64,000 bases of DNA from Streptomyces sp. P3. GTDB taxonomy: Bacteria; Actinomycetota; Actinomycetes; Streptomycetales; Streptomycetaceae. Below are positions 49,801 through 58,830 of the stretch, one piece after another. The notes beneath the pieces were generated by a model. It did no database searches. It had not been told where the DNA came from and saw nothing but the letters and a program-made list of their open reading frames with translations. Position numbers and translations under genes: made by a program. Each line of letters starts with the position of its first letter. Position 1 is the first letter of the stretch. The stretch is taken from positions 8,077,501 through 8,141,500 of the forward strand of contig JAFEKX020000001.1 of the NCBI GenBank assembly GCA_016893485.2, in the 5' to 3' direction.

Positions 49801-51210
49801 TCAACTGCCGGGCACGGTGTCCTCGAACGTGGTGCCCGCACCGCGGTACGCCGTCACCTTCGCGGCGACCTGCGCCGGGGTGAGGACCTGGTCCTTGACG
49901 TGCAGGACGTAGTCGACCTGCTCGTCGTAGGCGCGCGGGTGGAACTGGTCAGGCCGCCGAAGTCGATCAGCCACTGGTTGAAGTTGATCGACATCGGCCG
50001 CTCCGGCAGGTACGCGGCGTCATGGGTGCCGAAGAGCCCCCGTCGATGTAGTACTTGATGTTGTTGTTGTCGATGGTCAGCACCAGGTCGTGCCAGCCGT
50101 TGTAGCTCTGCCGGCCCTCGGTGTGCTGGTTGACGGCCACCCACGGGTCGGCCTGGTAGGTCTCCCAGGACGTCGTGTAGAGGATGTTCGAGCTCTCGCC
50201 CCAGCCGCCGTTGGGGAGGTACTCGAAGTCGTACTCGGAGTAGTCGTCCGCCATCGGGGCCGTGAGGTCGTTGATGGTGAAGAACGTCTGCACGAGGTGG
50301 TCGCCGTCCGGGCCCGACTTGGGCGCGTCGTTGAACTTGACCCGGGCCGCGTAGGTGCCGTTCTTGAACTTCCGTGAGTTGGTGACGACTTCGGTCTGCT
50401 TGGTGCTCTCACCGGTGCCGGCAGTCGACGTCTCCAGGTTCATCACGGAGTTGCCGCTGCTGCTGGCGAACGTGACGTTCTCCGGCGCCCAGGTGGCGCC
50501 GGAGACCCTGGACCGCCGGAGCTGGAGCGCACGCTCCAGCCATGCGCCGAGATCTTCGGGTCGTTGTAGCCGCTGTAGTTGAAGTCGTCGAACAGCGTGG
50601 CGCCGGTGGCCGGGGGTCGGTGGGCGGATCCGTCGGGTCGTTGCCCGCGGGCGCCTGACCCCACAGAGTGGTGCCCGCCAACTGCGCGGTGACCTTCGAC
50701 CAGTCGGCGTACGACGTCTGCGAGGCGCCGAAGGAGTAGTCGTCGCTCTGGGTCAGCGTCTGCCACGTCGACTGGTAGAAGCGCAGCTGCATGTCACCGG
50801 TGTCGGCGCCGGGCGCGAGGGTGCCCGCGCCGGAGGTGAAGCCGATCTCCAGGTAACGGTCCGCCGTGGCCGTCGGGTTGGCGAGCGTGCCGAAGGTGCC
50901 GGTGACGTTGGCGCAGCCCTTGACGGCCCAGGAACACGCGAAGCGGTAACTCGCGCTCGCCGAGTCCGCCTTGAAGTAGTAGCGCAGCTTGACGTTCGCC
51001 AACTGCACTGTGCTGGAGCCGGTGTTGCGCACCTTGAACCACGGCTCCGACTGGTCGGCGGTGGCTCCGGTGGCGCTTGTGCGGTACTGCACGCTCAGCC
51101 CGTCGCCCGCCGCGCTCGCGGTGGACGGCATGGCGGTGAGCGCGGCGGCGCCCAGGGCCACCGCGACGGCGGCGGACGCGGCGGCGCGCACTCTGTTCTT
51201 CGCGTATCTC
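49801..51210 (-). CDS. Secreted GH16 glucanase-like enzyme with N-terminal CBM3, frameshifted
   Basis: ATG 51210 follows GGAGAGG. The signal peptide is AAASAAVAVALGAAALTAMP, cut near ASA. A CBM3 domain follows (GLSVQYRTSATGATADQSEP, VQLANVKLRYYFKADSASAS, YLEIGFTSGAGTLAPGADTG), then a Pro/Thr linker. The GH16 part begins TLFDDFNYSGYNDPKISAHG and carries the ExDxE site in DYSEYDFEYLPNGGWGE, then NGWHDLVLTIDNNNIKYYID. Frames change near 50610, 50510, 50040 and 49950; the end is TTFEDTVPGS at 49801. It probably cuts beta-1,3(4)-glucan while bound to cellulose. The exact GH16 subfamily was not assigned. Confidence 0.82.
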
Positions 51211-51310
51211 ATGGTGGGGCCTCTCCAGAAAGGTGGGGTGCTTCCGGAACGGACAGGTGAGGGGCGGGACTTGAGTGGGGGTGGGTCGGGGTCGTAGGGG
51301 AGGGGGCGGC

Positions 51311-52843
51311 TCAGGGGTGGTACGGGACGCCCAGCGCGTCGAGCCGGTCGGTGTGGGCGTCGAGCCGGGTGCGGAAGTCCGCCCAGTCGGTCGCGCCGCT
51401 CCAGGCGCGGTCGGCCAGAGCGCACAGCCGGGGATAGGTGAGGTACTCGATGCGCTCGGGCGTCTTCACGAACTCGGTCCACAGCTGCGCCTGGGTGCCC
51501 AACACCCGTTCGGCGGCGCCGCGTTCGGCGTCCTCGGGCACCGGGTCGTGGTCGTGCACGGCGCGCAGGTCGACGACGCCGCCGGGCTGGGCCGGGGGCT
51601 CGCCCGGGTCCTCGGACTGGGCGTAGTCGAGATAGGTCGCCCGGTGATAGGTGCTCACCACGGGCTGGCCGCGACGGGCCGCCGCCAGGGTGTGGGCCGG
51701 GTCCCGCCAGGTCATCACCGTGAAGTCCAGGGGGAGTTCGGCACCGGTCTCGGCCCAGCCGACCGGCCGCCGTCCGTGCCGCACGAGGAAGTCGCCGATC
51801 CGTCCGAGGAACCAGCCGTGCAGCGCCGCCGGGGTGGACAGGCTCTGCGCCAGGGCCCGTTCGCGTGCGGCGGCACTGTGCGTCCACTCGGAGGTGGGGC
51901 ACTCCTCGCCGCCGACGTGGATGTACGGCGAGGGGAAGACGTCCATGACCTCGTCGAGGACCGTGCGGCAGAAGTCGAGGACCTCGTCGTGGACGCCGAG
52001 GACGGTGTCGCACACGCCCCAGCGGGTCCACACGTCGAGGGTGCGTTCGGGGTGGTTGCCCAGCTCGGGATAGGCGGCGAGAGCGGCCCGTACATGGCCG
52101 GGCATCTCTATCTCCGGCATGACGGTGACACCGCGAGCCGCCGCATAGCCGACCAGATCGGCGAGTTCGGCCCGGGTGTACGAACCGTCGTGCGGGACGC
52201 CGTCGTACAAGTCGCTCCCGGCCGGGCCGATTTGGGACTCGGCACGGTGGCCGCCGATCTCGGTGAGCTTCGGGTAGGCGGACACCGGCATGCGCCAGCC
52301 CTGGTCGTCGGTGAGGTGGAGGTGGAACACGCCGATCTTGTGCAGGGCCAACAGGTCGACGTACCGGCGGAGATGGGAGACGGGCTGGAAGTGCCGGGCC
52401 ACGTCCAGCATCGCGCCGCGCCACGGGTGCCGGGGCAGATCGGTGATCTCCACGCATGGCAGCTCCCACCGCGCGTCGGGCTGCGGGGACGCCGACAGGG
52501 CCTGCGGGGGCAGGAGTTGACGGATCGTCTGGATGCCGCGCAGCAGCCCGGTGAGGTGCGCCGCGCGCAGGAGTACGGCGTGCGGGGCGACGGTGAGGCC
52601 GTAGCCCTCCTCGCCCAGGCCGGCCAGGCCGGGGTCCAGGGTGAGGGTCAACTGCCCCTCGGGGAGGCCGGTAGGGGGCAGTCCCGTGGCCGGGGCGAGC
52701 AGGGTGCGCAGCAGGTCGGCGGCCGGTTCGGCGCCCGCGCCGATGTGCAGGGCGGTGCCGGTGTCGAGGGTGAACCGCCCCGGCCGGACCGTGGACTTGG
52801 TGGGGCGGGGGACGAGGGTGAGCACGGAACGCTGTGCGGGCAT
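51311..52843 (-). CDS. GH20 beta-N-acetylhexosaminidase
   Basis: 510 residues, intact. ATG 52843 follows CCGGAG. No signal peptide, so probably cytoplasmic. An N-terminal alpha/beta domain is followed by the barrel: WRGAMLDVARHFQPVSHLRR, FHLHLTDDQGWRMPVSAYPK, VTVMPEIEMPGHVRAALAAY and IHVGGEECPTSEW. In GH20 the catalytic pair is normally Asp-Glu (GGDE); here it reads Glu313-Glu314. WAETGAELPLDFTVMTWRD and LGTQAQLWTEFVKTPERIEY complete the active site. It follows the importer permease genes and would cleave imported chito-oligosaccharides or related beta-GlcNAc glycosides. Confidence 0.9.
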   Translation of the reverse strand: MPAQRSVLTLVPRPTKSTVRPGRFTLDTGTALHIGAGAEPAADLLRTLLAPATGLPPTGLPEGQLTLTLDPGLAGLGEEGYGLTVAPHAVLLRAAHLTGLLRGIQTIRQLLPPQALSASPQPDARWELPCVEITDLPRHPWRGAMLDVARHFQPVSHLRRYVDLLALHKIGVFHLHLTDDQGWRMPVSAYPKLTEIGGHRAESQIGPAGSDLYDGVPHDGSYTRAELADLVGYAAARGVTVMPEIEMPGHVRAALAAYPELGNHPERTLDVWTRWGVCDTVLGVHDEVLDFCRTVLDEVMDVFPSPYIHVGGEECPTSEWTHSAAARERALAQSLSTPAALHGWFLGRIGDFLVRHGRRPVGWAETGAELPLDFTVMTWRDPAHTLAAARRGQPVVSTYHRATYLDYAQSEDPGEPPAQPGGVVDLRAVHDHDPVPEDAERGAAERVLGTQAQLWTEFVKTPERIEYLTYPRLCALADRAWSGATDWADFRTRLDAHTDRLDALGVPYHP

Positions 52844-52887
52844 GGGGCGGCTCCGGGACGGGGGCGTGTGGGGAGTGGTGCGGCAGC

Positions 52888-53724
52888 TCAGCCCTTGACG
52901 GCACCGGCCGCGAAGCCGGAGGTGACATGGCGCTGGAGGACCAGGAACACCACGAGTGCGGGCGCGGCGAAGAGAGTCGAGGCCGCCATGGTGGCGCCCC
53001 AGTCGGTGCCGAAGACGTTCTGGAAGGAGGACAGCCACACGGGCAGCGTGCGGTGGTCCTGCTGCTTGATGATCAGGAAGTTGGCGTACGCGAACTCGTT
53101 CCACGCCGTGATGTAACCGAACAGCGAGGTGGCCATCAGGCCCGGTGCGAGCAGCGGAACGCCACCCGGCGGAACGCGCCGAACCGGGTGCAGCCGTCGA
53201 CCTGCGCCGACTCCTCCAGCTCCGGGGATGGTGCCGATGAAGCCGCGCAGCACGATGATCGTGAACGGCAGCGTCATCATGAAGTAGACGAGCGTCAGCG
53301 TCGGCAGCCGGTCCAGCATGTCGGTGTCCCGCGAGATGATGTACACCGGGATGATGAGCGACTCCCAGGGCGCCATCTGCGCGATGAACACCATCAGCAT
53401 GAACTGCCGGCGCCCCTTCCACTTCATCCGGGCGACCGCGTAGGCCGCGCCCAGCGCGATGACGAGGGCGAGCAGGACGGCGCTCAGGGTGACGAGGAGA
53501 CTGTTGCGCCAGAACAGACCGAACCCGGCGGCACCGACGGCCGCACGGAAGTGGTCGAGGGTCCAACTCTTCGGCACGATACGGGGGTTGTCGGACTGGA
53601 TGTCCCGGGTCGGGGTGAACGCGGTGGCGACCATCCAGTACACCGGGAAGAGACAGACCACGACCGTGAGGACGGCGGCGGCGTTCAGGGGCAGGCGGCG
53701 GACGCGGGGCCGGGTCGTGCTCAT
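52888..53724 (-). CDS. Sugar ABC transporter permease (MalG-type), frameshifted
   Basis: ATG 53724 overlaps the upstream permease stop (ATGA). NAAAVLTVVVCLFPVYWMVA, TAFTPTRDIQSDNP and AAYAVARMKWKGRRQFMLMV are typical. The coupling loop is damaged by two frame changes near 53222 and 53160: GFIGTIP should continue as a standard EAA loop before LLAPGLMATSLFGYITAWNE. It ends LVLQRHVTSGFAAGAVKG. It lies 44 bp before the GH20 gene. Confidence 0.85.
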   Translation of the reverse strand: MSTTRPRVRRLPLNAAAVLTVVVCLFPVYWMVATAFTPTRDIQSDNPRIVPKSWTLDHFRAAVGAAGFGLFWRNSLLVTLSAVLLALVIALGAAYAVARMKWKGRRQFMLMVFIAQMAPWESLIIPVYIISRDTDMLDRLPTLTLVYFMMTLPFTIIVLRGFIGTIPGAGGVGAGRRLHPVRRVPPGGVPLLAPGLMATSLFGYITAWNEFAYANFLIIKQQDHRTLPVWLSSFQNVFGTDWGATMAASTLFAAPALVVFLVLQRHVTSGFAAGAVKG

Positions 53725-54709
53725 GCGAGCTCGTCCTCCTGGCGGAACATCTGGCGGAAGTAGAAGACCAGCACGCCCGACATCAGCACGACGGTGACCA
53801 TGGAGGCCGCCGAACCGAGGTCGTAGCGCTGGCTCGACAGGGCGGTCTGCACCGCGTACACAGGCAGGATCGTGGTGGCGTCGCCGGGACCGCCGTTGGT
53901 CATCACCCAGATCTGCACGAACGCCCTGAACGTCCAGATCACTTCGAGCGAGAACACCAGCAGGAAGATCGGCCGGACCATCGGGAACGTGATCGACCGG
54001 AAGATCCGCGGCCCCGACGCGCCGTCGAGGCGGGCCGACTCGTACAGCTCGGCGGGGACGGTGGTGAGCGCCGAGTACAGGGTGATCGCCGCGAACGGCA
54101 CCGACTGCCACACCACGAGGGCGACCACGATCGAGAACGCGGCCGGCCCGTGCGCGAACCACGGATAGCGGTCGAAGGACTCGAACCCCAGCCCCGTCAG
54201 CACCGAGTTGACGATCCCGAACTCCGAGTGGAACAGCCACTGGAACACGGTGGTCGCCGAGATCACCGGCATCGCCCAGGTCAGCACCAGCGCGCTGAGC
54301 ACCGCGGTCCGCCCGAACCGGCCGAGCCGCTCGACCATCAGCGCGACCAGCGTCGACAAGGTCATGATCAGCACGACGTTGATCCCCATGAAGAGGAACG
54401 TGCGCCGTACGACCTCCCAGAAGTGCGGGTCGCCCAGCAGCGTCCCGTAGTTCTTGAGCCCGACGAACTGCGCGTGCCCCACGATGAGTTGACGCAGCCC
54501 GAAGTCCTGGAGCGAGATCACCACGGCCCGGATCAGCGGGTACACCAGCAGGTAGAGCGTGCCGAGCACGGCGGGTGCGATCAGGACGTACGGCCAGAAT
54601 CCGCGGCCGACGCTCCGCGCCGGGCGGCCCGGGTCCGGGGCGGGGAGCGCCGGGACGGGCCGGTGCCGAGCGGGGGACGTGGGGCGGTCTGTTCTCGGAC
54701 GGCCGACAC
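53721..54709 (-). CDS. Sugar ABC transporter permease (MalF-type), frameshifted near 5' end
   Basis: GTG 54709 is chosen for AAGGAGGAAC 7 bases upstream (MSAVREQTAP). A frame change near 54650 leads to GRGFWPYVLIAPAVLGTLYL, LVYPLIRAVVISLQDFGL. The coupling loop is AELYESARLDGASGPRIFRS, then ITFPMVRPIFLLVFSLEVIW, and QIWVMTNGGPGDATTILPVY follows. It forms the channel with the next gene. Confidence 0.85.
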
Positions 54710-54742
54710 GGCGTTCCTCCTTCCGATGGGTCGACGGGCCGC

Positions 54743-56014
54743 TCAGGAACCGGAGTTCATCGCCTCGGTGATCGCCTCGGACGCGGTGGCGGCCTTCTTG
54801 GCGATGTCCCCTCCGGTGAGGACGGCCGTCATGTAGTCCTTGATCGGGTTCTTCGCCTCCACGGCCGCCCAGCCCGGCGTGTTGGGCGTCGCGTGGCCCT
54901 CGGCGGCACCGACCGCCATCGCCGCGGCGCCCGGGTCGGAGGCGACCGCGGAGGCCAGGCTCGTCCTGTTCGGGACGTAACTCATCGCGAGCGCGAGCTT
55001 CTTCTGCCAGGCGTCGCCGGTGAGTTCCTTGACGAAGGTGTAGGCCGCGCCCTGCTTCGTGGACGCGGTGGGGATGACCAGGTCGGAGCCCCCGGTGAAG
55101 ACCGCGCCGGGCGTGGCGGCCGTCTTGCCCGGGATCGGGAAGAAGCCCAGCTTGCCCTTCAGCGCAGGGTTGTCCTGGACAACGACGTTGGCGCCACCGG
55201 GAGTCGAGATGACCTGGGCGACCTTCCCTTGGCCATGACGTCGGCCTGCGGCGGGTTGGCCTCGTCGGAGTCCTTGGGGCCTTTGCCGAGTGCCTGGAGC
55301 TGCTCGTAGAAGCGCATACCGGCGATCGCCTCGGGGTGTCCAGCGCGCCCTTCCACTTGCCGCCCGACTGGGTGGCGAGGTCGCCGCCCTCGTCCCAGAC
55401 GAAGCCCGCGAGGGTGTACCAGCTCTGGCCCGGCAGGTAAATGCCCTGCGTGCCGGCGGAGTTGAGCTTCTTCGTGGCCGCGATCCACTGGCCGCGCGTC
55501 TTGATCGCGGACGCGTCGATGCCGGCCTGCTTGAAGAGGTCGGTGCGGTAGATGACGACGCGGTTGGCGGCGTAGTACGGGATGCCGTACTGCTTGCCGT
55601 CGTAGGCGCCGGGTTCGGCGAGGCCCTTGAGCCAGGTCTTGCCGTCGAGGTCGTCCACCTTGTCGCTGAGGTCGAGCAGCCCCCGCTCTGCGCGAACTGG
55701 GCGACCTGGGTGTTGCCGGTCTCGATGACGTCCGGCGCGTCGTTGCTGGCCAGGGCGGCGGTCACCTTCTCGCCGATGCCGTCCCACTCCTGGATCTGCA
55801 CCTTGACCTTGATGTCGGGGTGGGCGGACTCGAAGCCCTTGACGAACTCGTTCTGGAACTGGGCCGAGACGCTGTCGCGCATCAGCCACACGTCGATCGT
55901 GGTGCTTCCGCCGGATCCCGAGCCGGAATCCGCGGTGTCGGAGGAACTGCTGCAGGCACTCAGTCCGGCCGTCATCACGAGCACGGAGACGCCGGCGAAG
56001 AAGCGGAGCTTCAC
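54743..56014 (-). CDS. Sugar ABC transporter substrate-binding lipoprotein, frameshifted
   Basis: GTG 56014 (MKLRFFAGVSVLVMTAGLSA) leads to a lipobox cysteine at SAC. TTIDVWLMRDSVSAQFQNEF, VKVQIQEWDGIGEKVTAALA, SNDAPDVIETGNTQVAQFAQ open a family 1 sugar-binding protein. After frame changes near 55680, 55340 and 55230 the rest reads YGIPYYAANRVVIYRTDLFK and AVFTGGSDLVIPTASTKQGA. It is the first gene of an operon ending in the GH20 hexosaminidase, so a GlcNAc-containing oligosaccharide is the likely ligand, as for the NgcE-type proteins of Streptomyces. Confidence 0.85.
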   Translation of the reverse strand: MKLRFFAGVSVLVMTAGLSACSSSSDTADSGSGSGGSTTIDVWLMRDSVSAQFQNEFVKGFESAHPDIKVKVQIQEWDGIGEKVTAALASNDAPDVIETGNTQVAQFAQSGGCSTSATRWTTSTARPGSRASPNPAPTTASSTASRTTPPTASSSTAPTSSSRPASTRPRSRRAASGSRPRRSSTPPARRAFTCRARAGTPSRASSGTRAATSPPSRAASGRARWTPRGDRRYALLRAAPGTRQRPQGLRRGQPAAGRRHGQGKVAQVISTPGGANVVVQDNPALKGKLGFFPIPGKTAATPGAVFTGGSDLVIPTASTKQGAAYTFVKELTGDAWQKKLALAMSYVPNRTSLASAVASDPGAAAMAVGAAEGHATPNTPGWAAVEAKNPIKDYMTAVLTGGDIAKKAATASEAITEAMNSGS

Positions 56015-56038
56015 GGTTCACCTCTGGAGGACATGAAC

Positions 56039-56054
56039 TGACCACCTGACCAGT
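56039..56054 (-). promoter_or_regulatory. Operator ACTGGTCAGGTGGTCA near the importer start
   Basis: Read on the minus strand, ACTGGTCAGGTGGTCA lies 25 bp upstream of the binding-protein start. It differs by one base from the box at 56237-56252 on the other strand. It is probably bound by the GntR/UTRA protein encoded at 56282. Confidence 0.6.
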
Positions 56055-56236
56055 GAAGCCCACTGGACAGCTCACCTCTCGATGTGGGGACGAAGGTGGC
56101 ATAGACCAATGCGGGCGTCAACCCCTTCTGCCGCAAGGGGACTTGGCGTGCGGGGCCGCACGGATCGGAAGGATCACCGGCCGGAGGTGGTTACACTGCC
56201 CAGGTCAACAGGGTGACTGCGGGCCGCCGTTGGCCA

Positions 56237-56252
56237 ACTGGTCAAGTGGTCA
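56237..56252 (+). promoter_or_regulatory. Operator ACTGGTCAAGTGGTCA near the GntR/UTRA start
   Basis: The box sits 30 bp before the regulator ATG at 56282. Two GTGGTCA-like half-sites are in direct orientation. With the mirrored box at 56039 it brackets the 267-bp divergent promoter region, in which no gene is seen. Confidence 0.6.
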
Positions 56253-56281
56253 ACCGGGGCTCCGTGCATGAGGAGTGCGAC

Positions 56282-57237
56282 ATGAAGGCCGACGCGCCAG
56301 GTGCGGTGCTCAAGCGGGAGCGGGTCCGTGACTTCATCCTCGACCTCGTCGAGTCGCACCAGCCGGGGACGCGATCCCTTCCGAGCGTGTCCTCTGTGCC
56401 CAACTCGGGGTCTCCCGGCCGACGTTGAGGGCCGCGGTGGACGAACTCGTCGCCGCCGGTCTGCTGGTGCGGGAGCACGGGCGCGGCATGTTCGTGGCGC
56501 CCGAGAAGATCACCCAGGAACTCGTCTCCAGCGAACGGGCCATGACGGCGCCTCAGGCATCCGGAGCCTGGACGAGCCGGCTGCTGGAGTTCACCACCGT
56601 CCCGGCGGGCGCCCGCGTGGGGCGCCGGCTACGGCTCTCGCCGGCGGCCGAGATCGTGTACGTGGCGCGGCTGCGCCTGGTCGACGGCGTACCGATGGCC
56701 ATCGAGCATCTGCACATCAGGGCGGACCTGGTACCCACCCTGTCCGCACAGGAGTTGGAGGCCGGTGACCTGTACGAACACCTCCGGGAACAGCACGGAG
56801 TCCACGTCCAGGAAGCGGTCCAGGCGATCGAGCCGACGGTCGTCACCCGCGCCGAGGCCGAACTCCTCGACGTCCCGGAACTCTCCCCGGCCCTCCTCTT
56901 CGAACGCCTCACCACGGACACGACGGGCCAACCGGTCGAGTACGTCCACTCCGTCTACCGGGGCGACCGCTACCGCATCGTCTCCCGCCTCACCCTCGGC
57001 CCCGCTCTCGCCGCCCCGTCGACCCTGCTCGGCCACCACCCGGGCATTCCCCCGGGCGACTTCGCACACCGGGACACCACTGCGGCTTCGACTCGGGGGA
57101 CATTCAGGCGGGGAGTTGAGGTGGCAGTTGAGGTGGGAGGCGAGGCGGGGGAAGCTGATCGGACCCGCGCGTCGGGGCGCGGTCAACTCCCCCACCCGCA
57201 CCGGACTTACAGCTCGCCGGGGCGTCCGTACCGGTAG
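56282..57237 (+). CDS. GntR-family regulator with UTRA domain, frameshifted
   Basis: ATG 56282 follows GAGGAG (MKADAPGAVLKRERVRDFIL). The winged helix changes frame near 56370 and includes GVSRPTLRAAVDELVAAGLL, VREHGRGMFVAPEKITQELV. The UTRA domain has FTTVPAGARVGRRLRLSPAA, EIVYVARLRLVDGVPMAIEH and VYRGDRYRIVSRLTLGPALA. Family length suggests an end near 57060-57100. The open frame continues to 57237 and overlaps the convergent gene, so the last ~45 residues may be an artefact. Paralogue of the regulator at 33466. Confidence 0.85.
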
Positions 57238-57758
57238 AAGAACGGGCCACCGAGCTGCCCCGCCAGCGCACGCGTCAGACCCGAACTGTCCTCCAGCAGA
57301 CGCGCGCCCGGGTCGATGTCACCGACGTAGAGCGGGTCGAAGCCCGCGTCCGTGATGAGCCGCGCGGTGATGTCCTTGGCGGCCGGTTCGGCGGCGTACA
57401 GGTTGCTCGGGGTCACTCGCTGGGTGCCGATCTGGTCGTACGCGGCGGCGAAGACGGTGTTGAAGGACTTCGCGGTCGGGCCGCCGATGATCGACTTGAC
57501 CTGGTGCGTGAGGGACGGGAAGGCGGTGTCACGCTCCGAGTAGAGGTTGGTCGCGTCGATGGTCACCTGGCCGGCCAGCCCCGTGACGCCTTGGAGCGCC
57601 GCGGCGATCTGGTTGCCGGGGACGGCCACGACCACCACGTCCGCGTCCGACGCGTCACCCCCGTCACGGCCGAGCGCCGCCACCTCGTGTCCGGCCTTCT
57701 CCCAGAGGCCTGCCAGGCCGCCACCCACGTGTCCTCGTCCGATCACCGTGATCTTCAT
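57207..57758 (-). CDS. NADPH-dependent F420 reductase-like protein
   Basis: ATG 57758 follows GGAGGG at 6 bases; an upstream in-frame extension to 57833 is unlikely. MKITVIGRGHVGGGLAGLWE is a Rossmann GxGxxG nucleotide-binding loop, and DADVVVVAVPGNQIAAALQG, VTIDATNLYSERD, SFNTVFAAAYDQIG fit the F420_oxidored / NADP-reductase family. 183 residues, intact. Role likely hydride transfer between NADP and a cofactor or small substrate. First of three redox genes on this strand. Confidence 0.8.
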   Translation of the reverse strand: MKITVIGRGHVGGGLAGLWEKAGHEVAALGRDGGDASDADVVVVAVPGNQIAAALQGVTGLAGQVTIDATNLYSERDTAFPSLTHQVKSIIGGPTAKSFNTVFAAAYDQIGTQRVTPSNLYAAEPAAKDITARLITDAGFDPLYVGDIDPGARLLEDSSGLTRALAGQLGGPFFYRYGRPGEL

Positions 57759-57799
57759 GTCGGGCCCTCCGGCCTGCCGGGAGTGATGTTTCCGTGACG

Positions 57800-57834
57800 T
57801 GTCAACAAAACCGTATGCATGTTGTCGTGTCAAC
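57800..57834. promoter_or_regulatory. TGTCAACAA motif upstream of the F420-reductase-like gene
   Basis: GACGTGTCAACAA (57796-57808) resembles GACATGTCAACAA (59815-59827) before the MarR gene; both have a GTA at the same distance downstream. A second CGTGTCAAC lies at 57826-57834. Candidate binding site of the MarR regulator. Confidence 0.4.
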
Positions 57835-57898
57835 CAATGGCGGCGAGGCGGGGAGGGACAGTGCCGGGCTGTCCCTCCCCGCCCCGCCGGGCCGCATG

Positions 57899-58681
57899 TC
57901 AGACGGGCTGCGCGGTGGGCAGGATGGTGATCTCCGTGAGGTTGACGTGGCGCGGCACGGAGGCCATGAAGGCGATGGTCTCCGCGATGTCGGCGCCCTC
58001 AAGGACGTCGATGTCGTGGATGAGGTCGGCCATCAGCTGGGACGCGTCGGGGTCGGTGACGTGGTCGGGCAGCTCGGTGTCGACCATGCCGGGCTCGATG
58101 GTGGCCACGCGGACCATCTTCGGGCCGAGCTCGACGCGCAGCAGCCGGGTGAGGTGGCTGATGTACGCCTTGGTGCCGGAGTAGATCGAGAACTTCGTCA
58201 GGATGCGGGTGGCCGCGATCGACGAGGTGTTGATCAGGTCGGCCGGCCTGCCCGCGGCGGCGGGACTCCGTCAGGTGCGGGAGGAACGCGGCGATCACGT
58301 TCATCAGCCCGCTGATGTTGAGGTCGATCTGGCGCTGCCAGTCGTCGACCTTCAACTCCTCGATGCCGGAGATGAGTTGGACACCGGCGTTGTTGAACAC
58401 CAGGTCGGCCTTGCCGAAGCGTTCGGACACCCGGTCGGCGGCGGCCTGGACTGCGGCGCGGTCGGTGACGTCGACGGCCAGGGCGAGCGCGGTGCCGCCG
58501 GCGGCCTCGATGTTCTTGACCAGGCTGTCGAGACGCTCCTTGCGACGGGCCAGTACGACGACGGTGGCGCCGAGTTCGGCGAGCCGTTCGGCGGTGACGG
58601 CACCCATGCCGCTGGAGGCGCCGGAGACGACGGCGACACGGCCGGACAGGGGGTACCGGTGAGCAGGGCGGACGCAGACAT
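57899..58681 (-). CDS. Short-chain dehydrogenase/reductase, frameshifted
   Basis: ATG 58681 follows GAGG (MSASALLTG). After a frame change near 58652 the SDR core reads LSGRVAVVSGASSGMGAVTA (TGxxxGxG-type loop), then LVFNNAGVQLISGIEELKVD (NNAG). Two further changes near 58250 and 58130 surround the active site, restored as a YSGTKAY segment (YxxxK). The end is VRVATIEPGMVDTELPDHVT, ILPTAQPV at 57899. A classical ~250-residue NADP-type SDR; substrate unknown. Confidence 0.83.
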
Positions 58682-58830
58682 CGCAGAACCTCAATCACTT
58701 GGGTGGGGAAGGGATGTGACAGTGAGTCAGGTATCGGGGGTGCGTGGTCGGGAGTGGGGATGTGTGGGGCCAGGTGTGTGGGGTGGCGGCCGGCGCGGGC
58801 GCCCCGATCCGTCGGGCGCCCGGAGTCGCG

